A stretch of DNA of 64,000 nucleotides from Amphibalanus amphitrite (taxonomy: Eukaryota; Arthropoda; Thecostraca; Balanomorpha; Balanidae). Position 1 is the first letter of the stretch. Each line of letters begins with the position of its first letter. Under the pieces are notes generated by a model. That model was not told the origin of the DNA and did not search any database. It worked only from the letters and a program-made list of their open reading frames with translations. Positions 11,153 through 22,359 of the stretch are shown piece after piece. Made by a program: the position numbers and the translations under genes. The stretch lies in assembly GCF_019059575.1 (NCBI RefSeq), contig NW_024882304.1, positions 1-64,000 on the forward strand, written 5' to 3'.

Positions 11153-11948
11153 CGCATGTGTTTTTTTTATAGCGCGGAGAGGGATAGGGATTGTTAGGGT
11201 TAAGCAGGGAGTCACCGATGTTAGATCCCTCTCTGGGTCTTTTCATAGGGGGTCACGGTCCTGACCCGAGATAGCTGAGCTGTGTCGCAGCCCTGACCTC
11301 AGACAGCTGAGCTGTGCACGCCGTCGGCTCGGCCGTCAGTCGCCACAGCCGCTGACGCCAGTGTCCAAACAGCTCCAAACAATATCCGGCCCTGTATAGC
11401 AGGATAAGCCATCAGAGGCGGGAGTGATCACCGGAACGGGCTGCATGGTACAGGACGGGCTGGGAACACGTCAACTCCAGCATGACGTGTTCCCAGTGTA
11501 CCTGCATGTAGTTTCTTTCTTAGGTGTTGTTTTTATCCGCTGGGACCGAGAGCGTGAGATGATGTTTTTCGTACTACGCTGGAGTACGAAAAACATCATC
11601 TCATGTAGTTTCTTTATTCCTCAGCAGTTGTCATCCCCCTGGCGTTAGCGTTTCGCGTCCCTCCATTGATCACTCCCGCCTCTGATGGCTTATCCTGCTA
11701 TACAGGGCCGGATATTGTTTGGAGCTGTTTGGACACTGGCGTCAGCGGCTGTGGCGACTGACGGCCGAGCCGACGGCGTGCACAGCTCAGCTGTCTGAGC
11801 CCTGAGGTCAGGGCTGCGACACAGCTCAGCTATCTCGGGTCAGGACCGTGACCTATGAAAGGACCCAGAGAGGGATCTAACATCGGTGACTCCCTGCTGA
11901 ACCCTAACAATCCCCACTTTTTTGTCCGCGATATAAAAAACACATGCG
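11153..11948. mobile_element. Foldback transposon in unit 1 with arms of about 280 bp
   Basis: The ends CGCATGTG and CACATGCG bound two long inverted arms (about 11153-11430 and 11669-11948) that share nearly all bases, including GTTAGGGTTAAGCAGGGAGT on the left and its complement on the right. The centre holds two smaller palindromes: one around GGGAACACGTCAACTCC and one of about 50 bp around TACGAAAAACATCATCTC. No transposase is encoded. It sits in the interval between exons C and A in every unit, so it predates the array expansion. Confidence 0.8.
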
Positions 11949-12215
11949 GTTATGCTTCCTGTGTCGAATTAATTAAAGTTTATTATGTCAAAGTTTCAAA
12001 ACATCAATCCGGTCTGCATGTCTGACTGCTCGCAGAACGGTTCTAGAGGCAGTGTCAGCGCGCGCGGAACGGTCCTCAGATGTGTCCACTTTCAAGCGCG
12101 GAACGGTCCTACTGCGCCACCAGACTCCTCTCCCTCTCCCCTCCCCCCTGTCCGCTGGTCTATGCCAGACACCAGTACACCACTGACCTCCCCTACCCTC
12201 TCCTGACCTTCTCAG

Positions 12216-12350
12216 GTGCCAGCTGAGACGCTGGTCGGCCTACAGAACCTGCTCGTTCACCTGCGGGACGTCTCGGCAGAGAACGCGCACGTCTACCAGT
12301 ACCGACTTTGGGACGCTAAGAGGGTCAAGGTGGAGACCGCCCAGAACAGG
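12216..12350 (+). CDS. Exon A, unit 1 (unidentified host gene fragment)
   Basis: A 135-bp block begins right after a pyrimidine-rich CTTCTCAG acceptor and ends AACAGG before GTATGT, a good donor. It reads open in one frame as 45 residues, VPAETLVGLQNLLVHLRDVS and onward, ending AKRVKVETAQNR. The composition suggests an amphipathic, possibly coiled-coil helix. Five copies in the window keep the frame, with only a few substitutions and no stops, which argues for protein coding rather than chance. I do not recognise the family. It splices in phase 0 to exon B. Confidence 0.6.
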
Positions 12351-12353
12351 GTA

Positions 12354-12455
12354 TGTAACACAGACCGTAACACAAGCCGTAACGCAGGTCGTTACACAGG
12401 GCGTAAAATAGATTGAACACAGACCGTAACATAGATCGAACACAGACCGTAACAC
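12354..12455. repeat. Intronic minisatellite of ACAGACCGTAAC-type 11-13 mers
   Basis: Directly after the exon A donor, degenerate 11-13 bp repeats (ACAGACCGTAAC, ACAAGCCGTAAC, GCAGGTCGTTAC) run for about 100 bp. The same tract follows exon A at 16492, 45660 and 48552 and precedes it on the minus copy. The 6.2-kb LINE at 53819 inserted inside this tract. Confidence 0.7.
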
Positions 12456-12611
12456 TGGCTGCGTACGTGCGGGCACTCGGCCGGCCGGAACTGGGCTGGA
12501 TCCATTGGGCAATGAACAGGTGCTTTCTGTGACAGCGTCACCGCTGCAGGTCAGTCAGGGACACACAGACACTGCACCCGGCGCCCTTGTGCATGGTACA
12601 GGGCTCGCGGG

Positions 12612-12810
12612 TTTTAGCGGTAGGTTTTGCACCTAGAAAATTTAGTGTACTTCAGGTTATATCTTCGTCGTCTTAAGCTTTTAAGTGTTGAAGATGCGAT
12701 CGACTTGTTGGGTAACAAGCCGGCCATGATCGTGTAAAATGGCTTCATCGTAGATCGATTAGTTTCTGAGATATAACCGGAAATGTAAAAGTGCAAAACC
12801 TACCGCTTAA
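12612..12810. mobile_element. 199-bp MITE, unit 1 copy
   Basis: Inverted ends AGCGGTAGGTTTTGCAC and GTGCAAAACCTACCGCT enclose about 200 bp without coding capacity. A further inner inverted pair (GTTATATCT and AGATATAAC) extends the symmetry. CTCGCG lies on both sides and may be a 6-bp target duplication. The same element sits at the equivalent place in every unit. Confidence 0.7.
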
Positions 12811-12935
12811 TCTCGCGAGACCTGTACCTGAGCCCTGAGCGCGCCCATGTGTCGCCCCCAGGGCGTGTCGCCGGACGGTTCTGTGTGTCGGACTGAAACC
12901 TGAACCTGCCTGAGTGTTATGCTATGACTCCCCAG

Positions 12936-13058
12936 GGCGTGTCGCCGGATGGGGCGGCCGGCTACCGGGACGGGCTGCGGCGGACCACCAACGGCCACCC
13001 GCTCTCCGCCGAGGAGGTACAGAAGGTCGTCAGCCGGGTGAACCAGCTCTCCAGCTAG
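12936..13058 (+). CDS. Exon B, unit 1: terminal exon with stop codon
   Basis: After CTCCCCAG a 123-bp block reads GVSPDGAAGYRDGLRRTTNG and onward, ending VQKVVSRVNQLSS and TAG. It is in phase with exon A, so it looks like the C-terminal 40 residues of the same gene. A partial duplicate of its first bases and its acceptor lies at about 12855-12890. Five other copies occur in the window. Confidence 0.6.
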   Translation, partial: GVSPDGAAGYRDGLRRTTNGHPLSAEEVQKVVSRVNQLSS

Positions 13059-13354
13059 CGGCGCAGAGGTCAGTCACCGCACCGGGCGTATTGCACGGGG
13101 ACCCTAACAGACGCCTCACTCCTTTCCCTCATCTCAGTTGTTCTTTCATTTTTTTATTATTATAAATAATGGAGATAGACCAGAGCATTATCGGTGCATT
13201 TATTAGGGTCATGTTACTCCAACGGGGTTGCGTTGTCGGCACAGTCCTGTCTGGTCTGTGTGCTGCGGCGATGCTCTGCCATCCGGTGACCCAACGCCAC
13301 TGTCCGCTGACCGAGTGTCGGCTCTTTGCTGACCGTGTAACGTCTGTCCGTCAG

Positions 13355-13476
13355 GGTGGTGGCCGTGAACGCCTGTCGGACGGCGCCGGAGGGCAGCGCC
13401 GGCCGGCTGCTGTCACTGCTGGACCAGCTGCGGCTGCCGGACGCCGGAGCGCTGCCCGACTGGGGTCTACATCCTG
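13355..13476 (+). CDS. Exon C, between units 1 and 2
   Basis: A 122-bp block lies between a CCGTCAG acceptor and a CATCCTG/GTATGT donor. One frame reads VVAVNACRTAPEGSAGRLLS and onward, ending LPDAGALPDWGLHP: Leu-rich and protein-like. Its end phase (one extra base) does not splice in frame directly to exon A, where a stop would appear. Either another small exon lies between them or C belongs to a different transcript. I cannot name the protein. Confidence 0.5.
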
Positions 13477-14005
13477 GTATGTTACTGGGAGCGACACGGT
13501 GTGTGTTGGGTGCTTCTGACGGTCAGTTGTAGTAACTGTTAGTTCCTCTACTGGCCAACAGGTGAAAAGCGTATTAGCTGTACGGCAATGTAGAGTTGCT
13601 TCAGCTTTGGCGTAAACTTTCTCCTCTTCCGCTCACCATTCACCACCAGAGTCAGCAGCGTCTCGGCTGGCGGTCCAGTCAGTCAGAGCGAGTGTCTTCA
13701 CTCGCCACAGCGGGCCGGACCCATTACAGGGCAGCAGAGTTATCAGTTACCAAGTCTTGGCCTATAAAGAAAACCAGGAAATAGTAGCAATTGCATATAT
13801 GAATGATTCTACTCTATTACGATTGAGCTAGCGAAGCGTATTCCTGTAACGTTTTTAATAGGCTTGTAAGTCAGCAACCGCTGGGCTGATTGACCTGCGC
13901 TACTCTTTGTTGCGCTAATCCTATCCCTTCCATCTCGTTATTGACTACAACTGATGTATCTTGGTGAGTTATTGACTACAACTGATGTATCATGGTGGGC
14001 GTCAT

Positions 14006-14361
14006 CAGTGGCGGATCCAGGATTTTCACTGGGTAGGGGCTGCAGGTCATAATTGGGCGCCACGCCCCGGATGGGCGCCATAGTCGCATCGTATTGGCGC
14101 TGAAATATTGGCGCCCAGTGGCCCTGACAAGAGGCGCCCAGGATCAGTATGTACAGTGACACCACACGATTGGAAATATCGGTGCGGAGCGTACTGAAAC
14201 GACGTTATTCGACTGATTTTTGCATCCTAGTCCTAGTATGCGGCACTCCGATGAGTTGCGAATTGAAAATTGGCGCCACTGCGCCTTCGGCGCAGTGGCG
14301 CCAGTTTTCCTTGGGTGGGGGCTGCCAGCCCCCGCAGCCCCCCCCCCTGGATCCGCCACTG
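14006..14361. mobile_element. hAT-type MITE (356 bp) with 8-bp target duplication
   Basis: The ends CAGTGGCGGATCCAGGA and CTGGATCCGCCACTG are inverted repeats. GGCGTCAT lies directly on both sides (13998-14005 and 14362-14369). Units 1, 3 and 4 lack the insertion at the equivalent site, so unit 2 acquired it after the array formed. There is no coding capacity. An 8-bp duplication and CAG-type ends are typical of hAT. Confidence 0.9.
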
Positions 14362-14530
14362 GGCGTCATGACACGTGCGACGTGAAGGGCCAAGAGTGTT
14401 CGTTATTCTGCTGCAGTAGCGATTTTGGGTTGCTCATATATCTTGAACCCTGAACTGCCACGCCGATTGCGCTCAAATTTGGTACACTGTTTGGGACTGG
14501 TTGATAGGGATGTGTTTTTTTTTTATAACT

Positions 14531-15222
14531 CGCATGTGTTTTTTATAGCGCGGAGAAAAAAGTAGGGATTGTTAGGGTTAAGCAGGGAGTCACCGATGTT
14601 AGATCCCTCTCTGGGTCTTTTCATAGGGGGTCACGGTCCTGACCCGAGATAGCTGAGCTGTGTCGCAGCCCTGACCTCAGACAGCTGAGCTGTGCACGCC
14701 GTCGGCTCGGCCGTCAGTCGCCACAGCCGCTGACGCCAGTGTCCAAACAGCTCCAAACAATATCCGGCCCTGTATAGCAGGATAAGCCATCAGAGGCGAG
14801 AGTGATCACCGGAACGGGCTGCATGGTACAGGACGGGCTGGGAACATGTCAACTCCAGCATGACGTGTTCCCAGTGTACCTGCATGTAGTTTCTTTATTC
14901 CTCAGCAGTTGTCATCCCCTTGGCGTCAGTGTTTCGCGTCTCTCCATTGATCACTCCCGCCTCTGATGGCTTATCCTGCTATACAGGGCCGGATATTGTT
15001 TGGAGCTGTTTGGACACTTGCGTCAGCGGCTGTGGCGCCTGACGGCCGAGCCGACGGCGTGCACAGCTCAGCTGTCTGAGGTCAGGGCTGCGACACAGCT
15101 CAGCTATCTCGGGTCAGGACCGTGACCTATGAAAGGACCCAGAGAGGGATCTAACATCGGTGACTCCCTGCTTAACCCTAACAATCCCCACTTTATTGTC
15201 CGCGATATAAAAAACACATGCG
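14531..15222. mobile_element. Foldback transposon, first copy in unit 2
   Basis: The same CGCATGTG/CACATGCG foldback as in unit 1, without the roughly 50-bp central palindrome seen at 11560-11600. Arms about 14531-14820 and 14950-15222. Confidence 0.8.
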
Positions 15223-15297
15223 GTTAGAGTACCTGTGTCGAATTAAGTAACTGGTTGATAGGGTCTGGTTGATAGGGATGTGTTTTTTTTTATAACT

Positions 15298-16086
15298 CGC
15301 ATGTGTTTTTTATAGCGCGGAGAAAAAAGTAGGGATTGTTAGGGTTAAGCAGGGAGTCACCGATGTTAGATCCCTCTCTGGGTCTTTTCATAGGGGGTCA
15401 CGGTCCTGACCCGAGATAGCTGAGCTGTGTCGCAGCCCTGACCTCAGACAGCTGAGCTGTGCACGCCGTCGGCTCGGCCGTCAGTCGCCACAGCCGCTGA
15501 CGCCAGTGTCCAAATAGCTCCAAACAATATCCGGCCCTGTATAGCAGGATAAGCCATCAGAGGCGGGAGTGATCACCGGAACGGGCTGCATGGTACAGGA
15601 CGGGCTGGGAACACGTCAACTCCAGCATGACGTGTTCCCAGTATACCTGCATGTAGTTTCTTTCTTAGGTGTTGTTTTTATCCGCTGGGACTGAGAGCGT
15701 GAGATGATGTTTTTCGTACTACGCTGGAGTACGAAAAACATCATCTCATGTAGTTTCTTTATTCCTCAGCAGTTGTCATCCCCTTGGCGTTAGTGTTTCG
15801 CGTCCCTCCATTGATCACTCCCGCCTCTGATGGCTTATCCTGCTATACAGGGCCGGATATTGTTTGGAGCTGTTTGGACACTGGCGTCAGCGGCTGTGGC
15901 GACTGACGGCCGAGCCGACGGCGTGCACAGCTCAGCTGTCTGAGGTCAGGGCTGCGACACAGCTCAGCTATCTCGGGTCAGGACCGTGACCTATGAAAGG
16001 ACCCAGAGAGGGATCTAACATCGGTGACTCCCTGCTTAACCCTAACAATCCCCACTTTTTTGTCCGCGATATAAAAAACACATGCG
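15298..16086. mobile_element. Foldback transposon, second copy in unit 2
   Basis: A second, nearly complete copy lies 75 bp after the first. The flanking TAACTGGTTGATAGGG also recurs, so this looks like a local tandem duplication of element plus flank rather than an independent insertion. It includes the roughly 50-bp central palindrome, like unit 1. Confidence 0.8.
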
Positions 16087-16353
16087 GTTAGAGTACCTGT
16101 GTCGATTTAATTAAAGTTTATTATGTCAAAGTTTCAAAACATCAATCCGGTCTGCATGTCTGACTGCTCGCAGAACGGTTCTAGAGGCAGTGTCAGCGCG
16201 CGCGGAACGGTCCTCAGATGTGTCCACTTTCAAGCGCGGAACGGTCCTACTGCGCCACCAGACTCCTCTCCCTCTCCCCTCCCCCCTGTCCGCTGGTCTA
16301 TGTCAGACACCAGTACACCACTGACCTCCCCTACCCTCTCCTGACCTTCTCAG

Positions 16354-16488
16354 GTGCCAGCTGAGACGCTGGTCGGCCTACAGAACCTGCTCGTTCACCT
16401 GCGGGACGTCTCGGCAGAGAACGCGCACGTCTACCAGTACCGACTTTGGGACGCTAAGAGGGTCAAGGTGGAGACCGCCCAGAACAGG
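16354..16488 (+). CDS. Exon A, unit 2
   Basis: Identical in translation to the unit 1 copy, with the same acceptor (TTCTCAG) and donor (GTATGT). The partner exon B of this unit lies beyond the gypsy 2 insertion, at 43347. Confidence 0.6.
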
Positions 16489-16733
16489 GTATGTAACACA
16501 GACCGTAACACAAGCCGTAACGCAGGTCGTTACACAGGGCGTAAAATAGATTGAACACAGACCGTAACATAGATCGAACACAGACCGTAACACTGGCTGC
16601 GTACGTGCGGGCACTCGGCCGGCCGGAACTGGGCTGGATCCATTGGGCAATGAACAGGTGCTTTCTGTGACAGCGTCACCGCTGCAGGTCAGTCAGGGAC
16701 ACACAGACACTGCACCCGGCGCCCTTGTGCATG

Positions 16734-17221
16734 TGTAATCGGCAAGCTTTGCGCCGATTAAAGTTTAACTGTTTCACCGCCGAGAGGAGCCCGGTGACCA
16801 TATGATGTCTGGACAGGAATTTAATTCAACGGTTTTGCGCGTGATCGTCTGCTGCTCAATTGTTGCTTCAGGCATGAACTCGAAGCTGTCCTAGATAATG
16901 CAATTAAATGTTTCTATTATGTACGACATATTATTAGACTGGCAAACACTCTTATTCATGCTTAGCGGCTTTACTGACAATAAGTATAATGTTTTATATA
17001 GCGGATGCCGCGATCGGAGCATCTCATGGTGCACTATGTTTTCGCCCATTCAGCTGATCACGGCAGGTGTTCGGCTGACTGTGGGCGGGGAGTCTGGATC
17101 GAGAGCTCAAGGAGTGGGGTTGCGCTCCTGGCTCTGTTAAAATGTAACCTAAAGCTAAATACAATGTAATGTTCTTCACTTTTGATTATGTCGATTCACC
17201 TTCAGTAAACACGGGTTTACA
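16734..17221 (+). repeat. 5' LTR of gypsy 2
   Basis: 488 bp, TG...CA ends, preceded by CATG. Followed directly by TTTGGTGGCAGCGGTGGG, the probable primer-binding region. Confidence 0.95.
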
Positions 17222-18317
17222 TTTGGTGGCAGCGGTGGGATCGACTTAGTCGAAATGAAGTTTGGAGCCCGAACCGACGTCCTCGGCTTTCGCGGCCTCA
17301 AGATGAAGAATTCAAGAATTCAACTGACTGTTTGAAATCTTCGGAGCAGCTATCGCCATTCAAGATGTCTGCTGTTGGTTTTCCGGCTCTGCAACACTCT
17401 GACGAGTTGTCAGTTAGCCGGTAAGGTCGGTCGACTTCGCCTTTTGTCCCGACTGAAGACTGCGGCATGTTGGCCGCTGCACGGCGACTGTCCAGCAGTG
17501 CCGTCTGTTCCCGCTAGCACTGAGCTCCGCTTCTTGAGCTGTGCTACGGTCAACTGATCCTCGGTCCACTTGACTTTGAAAGTGTCGACTGAGCGCCGTT
17601 GCTGCAACACATTTACTCATCAAGTTTATCGGAAGATGGACCAGTTACGAGCCGTCGTGGAGATCGACCAGCCCAGGGCTATCGAAGCAAGAGGAGCCTA
17701 GTCCTGGACCGCGCTGTTTCCCTGCTTCTACAATCTTCGGGTACCGGCTACCTGCAGTCTCAGCTGTGATGGAGGTGACGTCCGTGAGGAGGCTGAGAGA
17801 CAGCGATCAGTGCGCAGTGGCTTGCGGTGCTCTCGGCCCAGCCGTCGCGCTGCTGCGGCCCGCGAGTTCCGTGTGCAGTGCTCAGTGATTTGGTGCGCGA
17901 GTGGTGAGCGAGTGACGAGGGCACCGCCATAGCGATTGGCGTCCGACCTCCTCGCTGCTGGTGATCGGCACCAGCCGGCCGTATCGCCCACCGCGACTCG
18001 GCTCGGAGCTCTGCCCAGCTCTGCGGCCCCGTTCGGCGCTGCACTGGACCGCGTCAGCTGATTCGAGGAGCAGCAGGCAAGGCGCCGGATGGAGAGGACT
18101 GGCCGTCACTGCACTCACGGTACTGTGCCTGGGGAACTGGGATTTCGGGGTCGGTGAACTGTGTTTTGAGTGTCTGACAATGAACAATTCAGTAGTGGTG
18201 TCAGAGCAATGTGCGAAAAAATCAAAGTGAATTCGCAATGAAAATGATATTAGAGTTCACTGTAAAGCTAGGTCAGGTTTGGCTAACCAGTTAATGTGGT
18301 ACCTAAGCAGGAATTTA
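17222..18317 (+). other. gypsy 2 leader, no clear coding
   Basis: About 1.1 kb between the 5' LTR and gag. It starts with the putative primer-binding site and contains only short frames that resemble no known protein. Untranslated leaders of this length occur in the family. Confidence 0.6.
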
Positions 18318-19157
18318 AAATGAGTTCTTTTAATGTACCGGCACCCCGTTTCGGTGGGAAGGGCTCATTGTCCCGTTTCCGTGAGGACTTTCAAACGTTT
18401 GGTCGGCTTCAGGGCTGGGATGAGGGACAGCAGCTTTCTTTTCTGCCATTGACCTTAGAAGGCATTGCACGGGATGCTTATGATGCTCTGAGCTCGAGTC
18501 AGAAGGGATCCCTGGACAGCGTTTTCAATGGTTTGCGGGAAACGTTCACAGTGGGGACCACAATCGACGCGCACATTCGTCTGACCGAGTTAAAGTATGA
18601 CCCCGCCGAGTCTCTGGACGAGTTCCTTGTGCGGTTTTAGTCTCTGGTAAGGCGCTCCTTCCCAGATCAGCCGACTGATGGTCTGCTTTTTAACTACTTT
18701 CTGTCAGCCGTCCCCGAGAAATACCGCTCAGAGATTGTGATGGCGGGAATTACTGATTTCCCGGCCGCCGTGCAAAAGGTGAGCAATATCCGCAGCGCTG
18801 AGGTGCTGCGAAGCGCGTCAGTGCGTCAGGTAGAGGTGCAGGCGCCGATGTTGCGCCTGATACTCCATCGCATCGAGCAGCTCGAGCGGCGTCTGGACGG
18901 CCCCGGACGCCCCGAGCGGACCGGACGGCGCCGCGGGTCGCAGCCGTCCCGGTCAAACGAGGCGCCGGCGCGCGCCTGCTGGGCCTGTGGTGGCGCTGAT
19001 CACGTGCGGTCCCGTTGCCGTTTTCGTGATAGCACCTGCCACTCGTGCGGTAAGAAGGGACACCTGGCAGCCGTGTGCCAAGCTCCGTCGGGAAACGCCG
19101 ACCGGGGCCCAGGTCAAAGCCCGAGGCCGGGTCCCGCGGCACCACCCGAACAGTAAG
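18318..19157 (+). CDS. gypsy 2 gag region
   Basis: A capsid-like region is followed by a basic linker and two CCHC-type zinc knuckles near 18980-19080. Part of a fossil LTR element; the region is not wholly open in one frame. Confidence 0.75.
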
Positions 19158-20420
19158 TAATGCTGGTGACAGCGTACAGCTCAACCCAGATATGACTTTC
19201 CCGGCTAGGATCTGTGGGGTTGAGTGTAACTGTTTGTTGGATACGGGCTCGACGATAAGTATCATTAATAAGGCAGTGTTTGATGCTTTACCGAACGCCA
19301 CTTTGAGCATGACAGCGACACGGGCGCGGACGGCCGCGCAGGAACAGTTGCCTCTCCTAGGGAGAACTGTCCTTTCCGTTCAGATAGGTCGCGTACAAAA
19401 GACTGTTCCCTTTTATGTGTCAGATGTGATTGATGTGCCCTGCCTGTTTGGCATTGATTTCCTTCAGCACGTGCAACCCTGTGTAATAGATCTGCAGCGG
19501 AAATGCCTGAGCTTTGTGCCGTCGGAGGCAGTTCGATCTGTTTCAGCGGAGGCAGTGACTGTAGGAACCGTGGTTCTGGGCAAAGATATTACCGTTCCAC
19601 CCGGTAGTGAGACGGTGGTTCGTGGGTTTTCGCATAATTGTGACTACAGGGGTTCTGCTCTGATTGAACCTTCATGGGATAAACCGGGATTAGAGGTTGT
19701 GAGGAGCATAGTGGAAGTGTCTGGCACGAGCGTTCCATTAGTATTGCGAAACAACTCTGATCGTTTTGTTACTGTACCCAAGTACGCTGAGCTGGCTCAG
19801 TTAGAGGTAGGATTTTCAGAGGAGCCTAAAGTAAAAGAGTCTGAGCTTAAAGAGTGTGAACTTGGAAGAATTAGTGAACTAAGAGGGAGTAGATATAACG
19901 TCATCACAGAGAGCTGCCCTTTTTCGCGTCCTTAAAAAGTACGAGTCAATGTTCGATGGTCACGTGGGCCACACCACTCTGGTGGAGCACCGTATCGATA
20001 CGGGTGACAGCCCTCCGATCAGACAGGCCCCACGTAGAATTCCGCCGCACCTCAAAGAGGAGGTGAAGGCTCAGTTAGACGAGTTAGTCAGACAGGGGAT
20101 CCTAGAGGAGTCAGAGGGCACGTGGGCGTCGCCAATTTGCGTGGTTCGCAAGAAGGACGGGTCGGCGAGAATAGTGGCCGATTTACGTCGATTGAACTCA
20201 GTGTCTCGAGTCCCCGCCTATCCGATAGCCAGAATTGATGACACGTTAGATGCGCTGTCGGAATCGTCGCTATTTTGTACCCTTGATATGAACTCGGCTT
20301 ACCATCAGATGTCAATTGCACCGGAGGATAGAGAAAAGGCAACGATCGTGACACCTTTCTCGTGTCTGCAGTACACACGGGTTTGTTTTGGTCTCGCAGG
20401 AGCGCCAGCGAGCTGTAATT
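19158..20420 (+). CDS. gypsy 2 pol, 5' part (protease and start of RT)
   Basis: An aspartic protease lies near 19225-19480. It is followed by a connecting region and the first half of a Ty3/gypsy reverse transcriptase from about 19990, which stops at the left end of the 18.9-kb insertion. Confidence 0.8.
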
Positions 20421-22357
20421 GAATTTCCCTTTTACGCTGACATTTTGTCAGCATTTGCCGGATTTTCAATTATTTTTAATTATACCTGACATTTTTGTCA
20501 GCCTTAATTAAACGTAGTGTATTTTGATACGAAACGCCCAGAAACGAGTTTATACTGACATCGGAGCATGTCAGCCTTTGCCATGCAAATGCTGACATGA
20601 GGAATTAAACGATTTGAGCATCTGAGCCGGACGCCATGGTTTATTTCAGTTTTCCCTTCAAATTCGTTTTGGGTGGCCAACAGCCAACGCTATATGGAAG
20701 CAATCTAATCGATTGCGATTGCTTTTGCCGCATTTCCTATTGTCACACATAAAAACCGCTGAAATATTGCGCCATTAATTGTCACCATCTGTGCTCTCAT
20801 TTCAAAAGATAGGTACTTGCATATGGAAGCAAAAACAACCCCTGCATAATGACGTCATCAAAAACAGTTTATTGATAATTTTACCAATTAGAAGGCCAAT
20901 ATTTGGATTATTTGCACTAAAACGTGATAATATGCATATAATTGACCTTTGGAACACATTTTACTTACCATGGTACATGTAATTCTCGAGATTGGAAAAA
21001 ATATTTGACGTCATGTGGACCCCACATCACTTTGTTATTCACGCTGGAGACAAAGCTGACGACTGTTTAGGTTTTTCGGGATGTTTGTGGTGGGTGCGCG
21101 TCTTATGAGTGATTACAAGGGAAGAATGGTTTCCTGAAGATAGTTCAAGACGTGAGGTAAGTCATATTCACGAAAAGAAATATTCAAGAATCACAAATTT
21201 AGTGTAGTTGGATTTCACTGATGTTAATAAATCAAAATAGGAAAGAACTGAGTGATTGAGCTAATCCTTCCAAACCCTACCTTATCTTAGGTGTATGTAC
21301 ACAAAATTTAGAGGCCATGTGGGCATGTAGGACCTGATCTTTACGATTTTTACTTCCTCTGTTGTTGCTAGTGTGCATGAGTTAAAAACATGAAAGCAGA
21401 TAACCTTCATCGGATGTCAAGTTAGGATTCGAGGGCATTGACGGAGTGCCAGACTGGAAAAAAATCCATGCTACCATCAACATGTCCGGCATAATTGGTG
21501 AATGGCACCAAAATTACAGCGCAGTGTCTGGCATGACTCAGTGTTCCAAAGTTTTGGAGTAAGGATGAACGAAAAAAATTGGCGGAAGTGAAATTTAAGA
21601 ATTTCATAAATTCTGGCACGAGACGATAAGATCTGAACCTAGCTTACCTTACTCACTACACTCTACATTTGAATTGAGTACCCATTTTTCCATCAGTTGA
21701 CATTCTCTCATGTGATTGGAACAGTTTGGATAAAATAGGTGTGATTTCTTGGCACAAATATCAAAATTTCAGCGCAAAACTGCGCTGAATTTAGGTGCAT
21801 GAGAGCCACAAGGTGTTTGGCATAGTGTATGGATTTTTGCAGTCTGGAGTGAGGGGTCCAAGATATGCTTGGGTAGCGGTGGTGGCCGAACACCTTCAAT
21901 TAAGGGGGGCACTGCTGACTTTGGACTTTGGTCCCATTCTTTCAATGCAAAGCCCATAGGGCTGATGTTAAAATGCCAAAATCAAAGGGGGGCATGGTTC
22001 CCCATTGCCCCCCGTTCCACCACCTATGTTGGGTAGGTTATTTCAACTGTTGACTGCCCTGACACTCTTTACTCAAGCTTGTGGTAATAGTAATCCGAAG
22101 CTTAGCATCCCACAAAGATGCCAGATATGAGATAGGGTTCTATGAGGATCCAATCCTTTTTTACCATATTCTACCTACTCGTATAGGTACATACCTACCT
22201 ACTTCATGGAAAAACATTTGCATGCATGCAAGTAGGTACCTACCTACGTGCTTGCTTGAAGTATGAAGTTTCTTGGGCACGCAAACAGTGAATAATATGT
22301 GAGGCCTTGGTGTTCAGCTGCTTACAAACTGACTTCTGATATTATTCCATCATGCTA
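20421..22357. other. Left part of the 18.9-kb block, no gene recognised
   Basis: AT-rich sequence with the subterminal TGACA/TGTCA cluster at its left edge. No open frame resembling a known protein was seen. Around 21880-22030 there is degenerate repeat-like sequence with G-runs that I could not assign. Confidence 0.4.
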
Positions 22358-22359
22358 TA

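Larger units (their letters stand above)
10449..13476 (+). repeat. Tandem unit 1 (about 3.0 kb)
   Basis: First complete unit of a head-to-tail array. It starts just after the point equivalent to the exon C donor and ends with a full exon C at 13355-13476. Internal order: intron, foldback transposon, exon A, a 12-bp minisatellite, a 199-bp MITE, exon B with stop codon, spacer, exon C. Long stretches match units 2-4 nearly base for base. Confidence 0.9.

Noticed and set aside
13169-13519. A 116-residue frame repeated in each unit, with a hydrophobic start
   Set aside because: It runs across the spacer and exon C in a different frame from the protein-like one, includes the splice donor, and its tail is low-complexity. 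It is more likely spurious.
16898-17140. An 80-residue frame present at 16898 and again at 42679
   Set aside because: Both copies lie inside the gypsy 2 LTRs. It is LTR sequence, not a gene.
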